Shown piece after piece: positions 4,750 to 6,766 of a stretch of DNA of 6,766 bases (position 1 is the stretch's first letter; each line of letters begins with the position of its first letter). Source of the stretch: Methanomicrobiales archaeon. GTDB taxonomy: Archaea > Halobacteriota > Methanomicrobia > Methanomicrobiales > JACTUA01. The stretch covers positions 1-6,766 of the forward strand of contig JAJRDF010000080.1 of the NCBI GenBank assembly GCA_028678555.1. Reading direction: 5' to 3'. The position numbers and the translations under genes are program-made. The notes under the pieces were generated by a model. The model made no database searches and had not been told where the DNA came from. It worked only from the letters and a program-made list of their open reading frames with translations.

Positions 4750-5984
4750 TCCTGAAGGATATCCTCCTCCAGCTGTCAGTTCGGAGCGTCCGGCTGCACT
4801 TTCTCCGGTCAGTCCTCGCTGCCCTGGGCATCGTCATCGGTGTCGTGGCCATCGCCGCCATGGGAATGATGGGTGCCAACATGACCCTCTCGGTGACGGG
4901 GGAACTCTCCCAGATGGCCAACAACCTGGTGGTGACGGCCTACACCGGGGGCGGCGGGTTCATGGGATTCGGCGGGGGTGGCGGTCCCCCGGGCAGCGGG
5001 AGTGGAGGATCACAATCGCGGGAAGAACAGATGATCACCCAGGACCAGTTCCGGAACATCAGGGACATCGCCGGGTCCTACGGGACGGTCTATTATGTCT
5101 ACTCACAATCGGACAGCATCGAGACCAGCGACCAGTGGGGGAGGGCCACCATCTACGGCCTTGATCCTGACATCTTCGCGGAGGTGCTGGAACTGGAGGA
5201 AGGGGATTATCCGAAGAGCACCACGACGGTTGTGATCGGTCCACGGATCGCGGAACGTTTCGGCCTCGAGCCGGGTTCCAAGCTGGTGATCGGGGATTCG
5301 GACGAGGGGTCCACCGCCACGGTGCGGGTGGTCGGCATCCTGAAGGAAAAGGGGATGTCCATGGACCTGAATACGGACTCGGCCATCGTCGGAAGCGAGA
5401 AGCTCTACACCGGCATCTATGGTGGGGAAGGGGAATACCGGCAGGTCAACATCGTTCTGGACGACGTGGACAACGTGGATACGGTGAAGGAGGAGATCCT
5501 CGCCGAGCTGAATGACAGGGACGATGAGGTGACCGTCCAGGACTCGAGCAGCATGCTGGAGAGCATCACGTCGGTCCTGGGGACGATCACCACCTTCGTC
5601 ATGGGCATCGCCGGCGTCTCCCTGGTGGTGGCCGCCGTTTCTATCTTCAATGTGATGATGATGTCGGTGACGGAACGTGTGCGGGAGATCGGCATCCTCC
5701 GGAGCATCGGCACCCAGAGGAATGATGTTCGGCGGATGTTCCTCTACGAGGCAGGCATCCTGGGAATTGTGGGTGGCGTGATCGGCGCGGTGGCGAGCCT
5801 CCTCATCGGCTATATCGTGGTCCTGGGGATGGTGGGGACGACGGAGTTCTTCTTCACCTGGCAGAGCCTGTGGTACATCCCCTTTGCGATGGCCATCGGT
5901 ATCGGGATCTGCATCATCTCCGGAGTCTACCCTGCCTGGCAGGCCTCCAGCCTGGACCCCATCGAGGCCCTGCGGGCCGAGTGA
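4746..5984 (+). CDS. ABC transporter permease (MacB/FtsX type)
   Basis: A 412-residue membrane subunit of a type VII (mechanotransmission) ABC system. TM1 lies at about 22-44, then a large extracytoplasmic MacB-PCD-like domain (about 45-273), then TM2 (about 277-305), TM3 (about 334-362) and TM4 (about 376-396), the standard FtsX/MacB layout. The cytoplasmic loop 'TERVREIGILRSIGTQRNDV' (309-328) is the coupling region contacting the ATPase. The C-terminus 'YPAWQASSLDPIEALRAE' (395-412) is canonical for MacB-like permeases. A glycine-rich stretch (67-88), including 'GGPPGS', follows the first outer strand; such inserts are common in this family. MacB-like systems extrude peptides, antibiotics or lipoproteins, or transmit force across the membrane, rather than flipping substrates within it. 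No MacA or TolC gene is present. It is the last gene of the unit, followed by a T6 run. Confidence 0.95.
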   Translation: MILKDILLQLSVRSVRLHFLRSVLAALGIVIGVVAIAAMGMMGANMTLSVTGELSQMANNLVVTAYTGGGGFMGFGGGGGPPGSGSGGSQSREEQMITQDQFRNIRDIAGSYGTVYYVYSQSDSIETSDQWGRATIYGLDPDIFAEVLELEEGDYPKSTTTVVIGPRIAERFGLEPGSKLVIGDSDEGSTATVRVVGILKEKGMSMDLNTDSAIVGSEKLYTGIYGGEGEYRQVNIVLDDVDNVDTVKEEILAELNDRDDEVTVQDSSSMLESITSVLGTITTFVMGIAGVSLVVAAVSIFNVMMMSVTERVREIGILRSIGTQRNDVRRMFLYEAGILGIVGGVIGAVASLLIGYIVVLGMVGTTEFFFTWQSLWYIPFAMAIGIGICIISGVYPAWQASSLDPIEALRAE

Positions 5985-6025
5985 GGGAAGGCACAGGGCC
6001 TGCCCCCGCGGTTTCCCCCCTCGGA

Positions 6026-6031
6026 TTTTTT
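6026..6031 (+). terminator. T6 terminator of the exporter operon
   Basis: A TTTTTT run 41 nt after the permease stop, between convergent genes, in GC-rich surroundings. Archaeal RNA polymerase terminates at such oligo-T stretches without needing a strong hairpin. It lies before the stop codon of the convergent deformylase gene. Confidence 0.6.
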
Positions 6032-6037
6032 CAGTGT

Positions 6038-6604
6038 TCAGTGCCCCGGCCGGTAGAGGTCCCTCAGGGTGTCCCGGGGCACCACCATCCCCGGGCCCTC
6101 TGCCCGGTCCAGTGTCAGGATCCCGTCCAGGTGGTCCACCTCGTGACGGACGACTGAGGCCTGGTCAGGATCCAGATCCTCCCAGAGGTCCGGGGAACCA
6201 TCACGTCCCACGAACCGGACGGAGAGGCTCACCGGCCGCCTGACACAGACGGCCAGATGGGGGAAGGACATGCACCGCTCCCAGACAGGGCGGGATTCCG
6301 TGCTTTCCCGGGTGATTACCGGGTTCACCAGGGGGACCTCTCTCCCGTCCCGTTCGACGATGATGATGCGCTCAGGAACTCCTATCTGGGGAGCGGCTAT
6401 GCCATGGGCGGCACCGTGCCGGACCTGAAACCAGTGGAGGGTATCTTCCAGGTACTGGATCGTCGAGCCCGCGCGGGCCATTCCGCTTGGAGGGAGCGAA
6501 ACCGCGGGCTGCCTGAGCCGTGGATCCTCCCGGGCGATGAGCGGGTACCGGGGAGATCGGAACCTCCATTTCACCCGGGCTGGCCAGCGGGACATGCTCA
6601 GCAT
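6038..6604 (-). CDS. def: Peptide deformylase-like protein (archaeal, divergent)
   Basis: A 188-residue protein with the three peptide deformylase motifs in order: 'HGIAAPQIG' (67-75, motif 1, normally GxGLAAxQxG), 'ERCMS' (109-113, motif 2, normally EGCLS) and 'HEVDHLDG' (154-161, motif 3, HExDHxxG). The metal ligands Cys111, His154 and His158 and catalytic Glu155 are all present. The bacterial enzyme removes formyl from nascent fMet peptides; archaea start with unformylated Met, so the substrate here is uncertain. Motif 2 departs from the consensus (Gly to Arg, Leu to Met) and the N-terminus 'YPLIAREDPRLRQPA' is an atypical version of the usual 'YPDPVLR' start. The start is uncertain: ATG at 6604 fits a TATA-like GATATAA (6662-6668) with a leader of about 34 nt, while ATG at 6595 or 6646 is also possible (6646 gives 202 aa). 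It converges on the exporter operon. Confidence 0.85.
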   Translation of the reverse strand: MLSMSRWPARVKWRFRSPRYPLIAREDPRLRQPAVSLPPSGMARAGSTIQYLEDTLHWFQVRHGAAHGIAAPQIGVPERIIIVERDGREVPLVNPVITRESTESRPVWERCMSFPHLAVCVRRPVSLSVRFVGRDGSPDLWEDLDPDQASVVRHEVDHLDGILTLDRAEGPGMVVPRDTLRDLYRPGH

Positions 6605-6661
6605 CCCATCGCCGCGGGTAAACGTGAGGCTGCTGGTCAGGGGCATGCAGAGGTACCTTCT

Positions 6662-6668
6662 TATATCT
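6662..6668. promoter_or_regulatory. Possible shared TATA region of divergent genes
   Basis: TATATCT on the plus strand, within TTATATC/GATATAA. In the plus direction it is about 31 nt before the ATG at 6696, and in the minus direction about 60 nt before the ATG at 6604. It is the only AT-rich block in the gap, so it may serve both genes. Confidence 0.4.
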
Positions 6669-6695
6669 GGTGGCGGTATCCTGTTCCAGAGAGCG

Positions 6696-6766
6696 ATGGT
6701 CCGGGCTCTGGAATACTATTCAGGAATTCCCCTCCCCCGCGTTGAGCGCTACTGCGACCAGATGGA
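6696..6766 (+). CDS. Start of an unrecognised gene, cut by window edge
   Basis: An open frame begins with ATG at 6696 and runs without stop to the window end, giving 23 residues starting 'MVRALEYYSGIPLPRVERYC'. The frame is also open upstream to an ATG at 6645 ('MQRYLLISGGGILFQRA'), but the TATA-like block at 6662-6668 lies inside that extension, which favours 6696 with a very short leader. Codon use is GC-rich in third positions, like the neighbouring genes. I do not recognise the family from so short a piece. Confidence 0.45.
   Translation, partial: MVRALEYYSGIPLPRVERYCDQM

Noticed and set aside
4932..5011. Glycine-rich stretch of the permease as a novel insertion
   Set aside because: Glycine-rich loops at this place are common in MacB-like permeases; only the shared GGPPGS block was kept as an observation.
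6257..6745. Plus-strand frame of 162 codons opposite the deformylase
   Set aside because: It is antisense to a gene with all three deformylase motifs and has no recognisable content.
1..6766. CRISPR array, tRNA/rRNA, insertion sequence or toxin-antitoxin locus
   Set aside because: No regularly spaced direct repeats, cloverleaf-like segments, transposase motifs or terminal inverted repeats were seen. The DUF2178-HTH pair resembles a toxin-antitoxin layout in size only; the membrane protein is too large and too regular in topology for a typical small toxin.

Overview
The window is a GC-rich piece of a chromosome that is most likely from a methanogenic archaeon, probably of the Methanomicrobiales/Methanomicrobia. 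This is inferred from archaeal-style AT-rich TATA boxes about 25 nt before likely transcription starts, oligo-T termination, and the mix of protein families: YwbE/DUF2196, a Cache-domain lipoprotein, a CxxCxxCC cysteine-cluster protein, DUF2178, a COG1361-like surface protein and an archaeal peptide deformylase. No rRNA, tRNA, CRISPR array or insertion sequence was found.

Left part (1-1785), all on the minus strand: a YkgJ-type cysteine-cluster protein (1270-1785), then 40 nt later a Cache-type sensory lipoprotein (393-1229), then a small YwbE-family protein (37-264). The 128-nt gap between the last two holds small inverted repeats but no clear function.

Centre (1786-5984), all on the plus strand, is the most interesting part. 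It looks like one regulatory and export module in two transcription units. Unit A is a four-helix DUF2178-type membrane protein (1886-2350) overlapping by 17 nt a 69-aa Cro/XRE-type HTH regulator (2334-2543). Unit B is a secreted, C-terminally anchored protein with Ig-like repeats (2755-4059), a MacB/LolD-type ABC ATPase (4069-4749) and a MacB/FtsX-type permease (4746-5984; 4-nt overlap with the ATPase gene), ending at a T6 run. Each unit is preceded by a TATA box and, immediately after it, an almost identical 23-bp AT-rich element (20 of 23 positions) built on TGTATA-N6-TATACA. The simplest reading is that the small HTH protein binds both copies, autoregulating unit A and controlling the exporter unit B. 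The DUF2178 protein may act as a membrane sensor for the regulator. The anchored repeat protein occupies the place a MacA adaptor would have beside a bacterial MacB.

Right part (5985-6766): a convergent, divergent-sequence peptide deformylase on the minus strand (6038-6604), and at the right edge the beginning of an unrecognised plus-strand gene (from about 6696). The two share a short AT-rich, possibly bidirectional TATA region.
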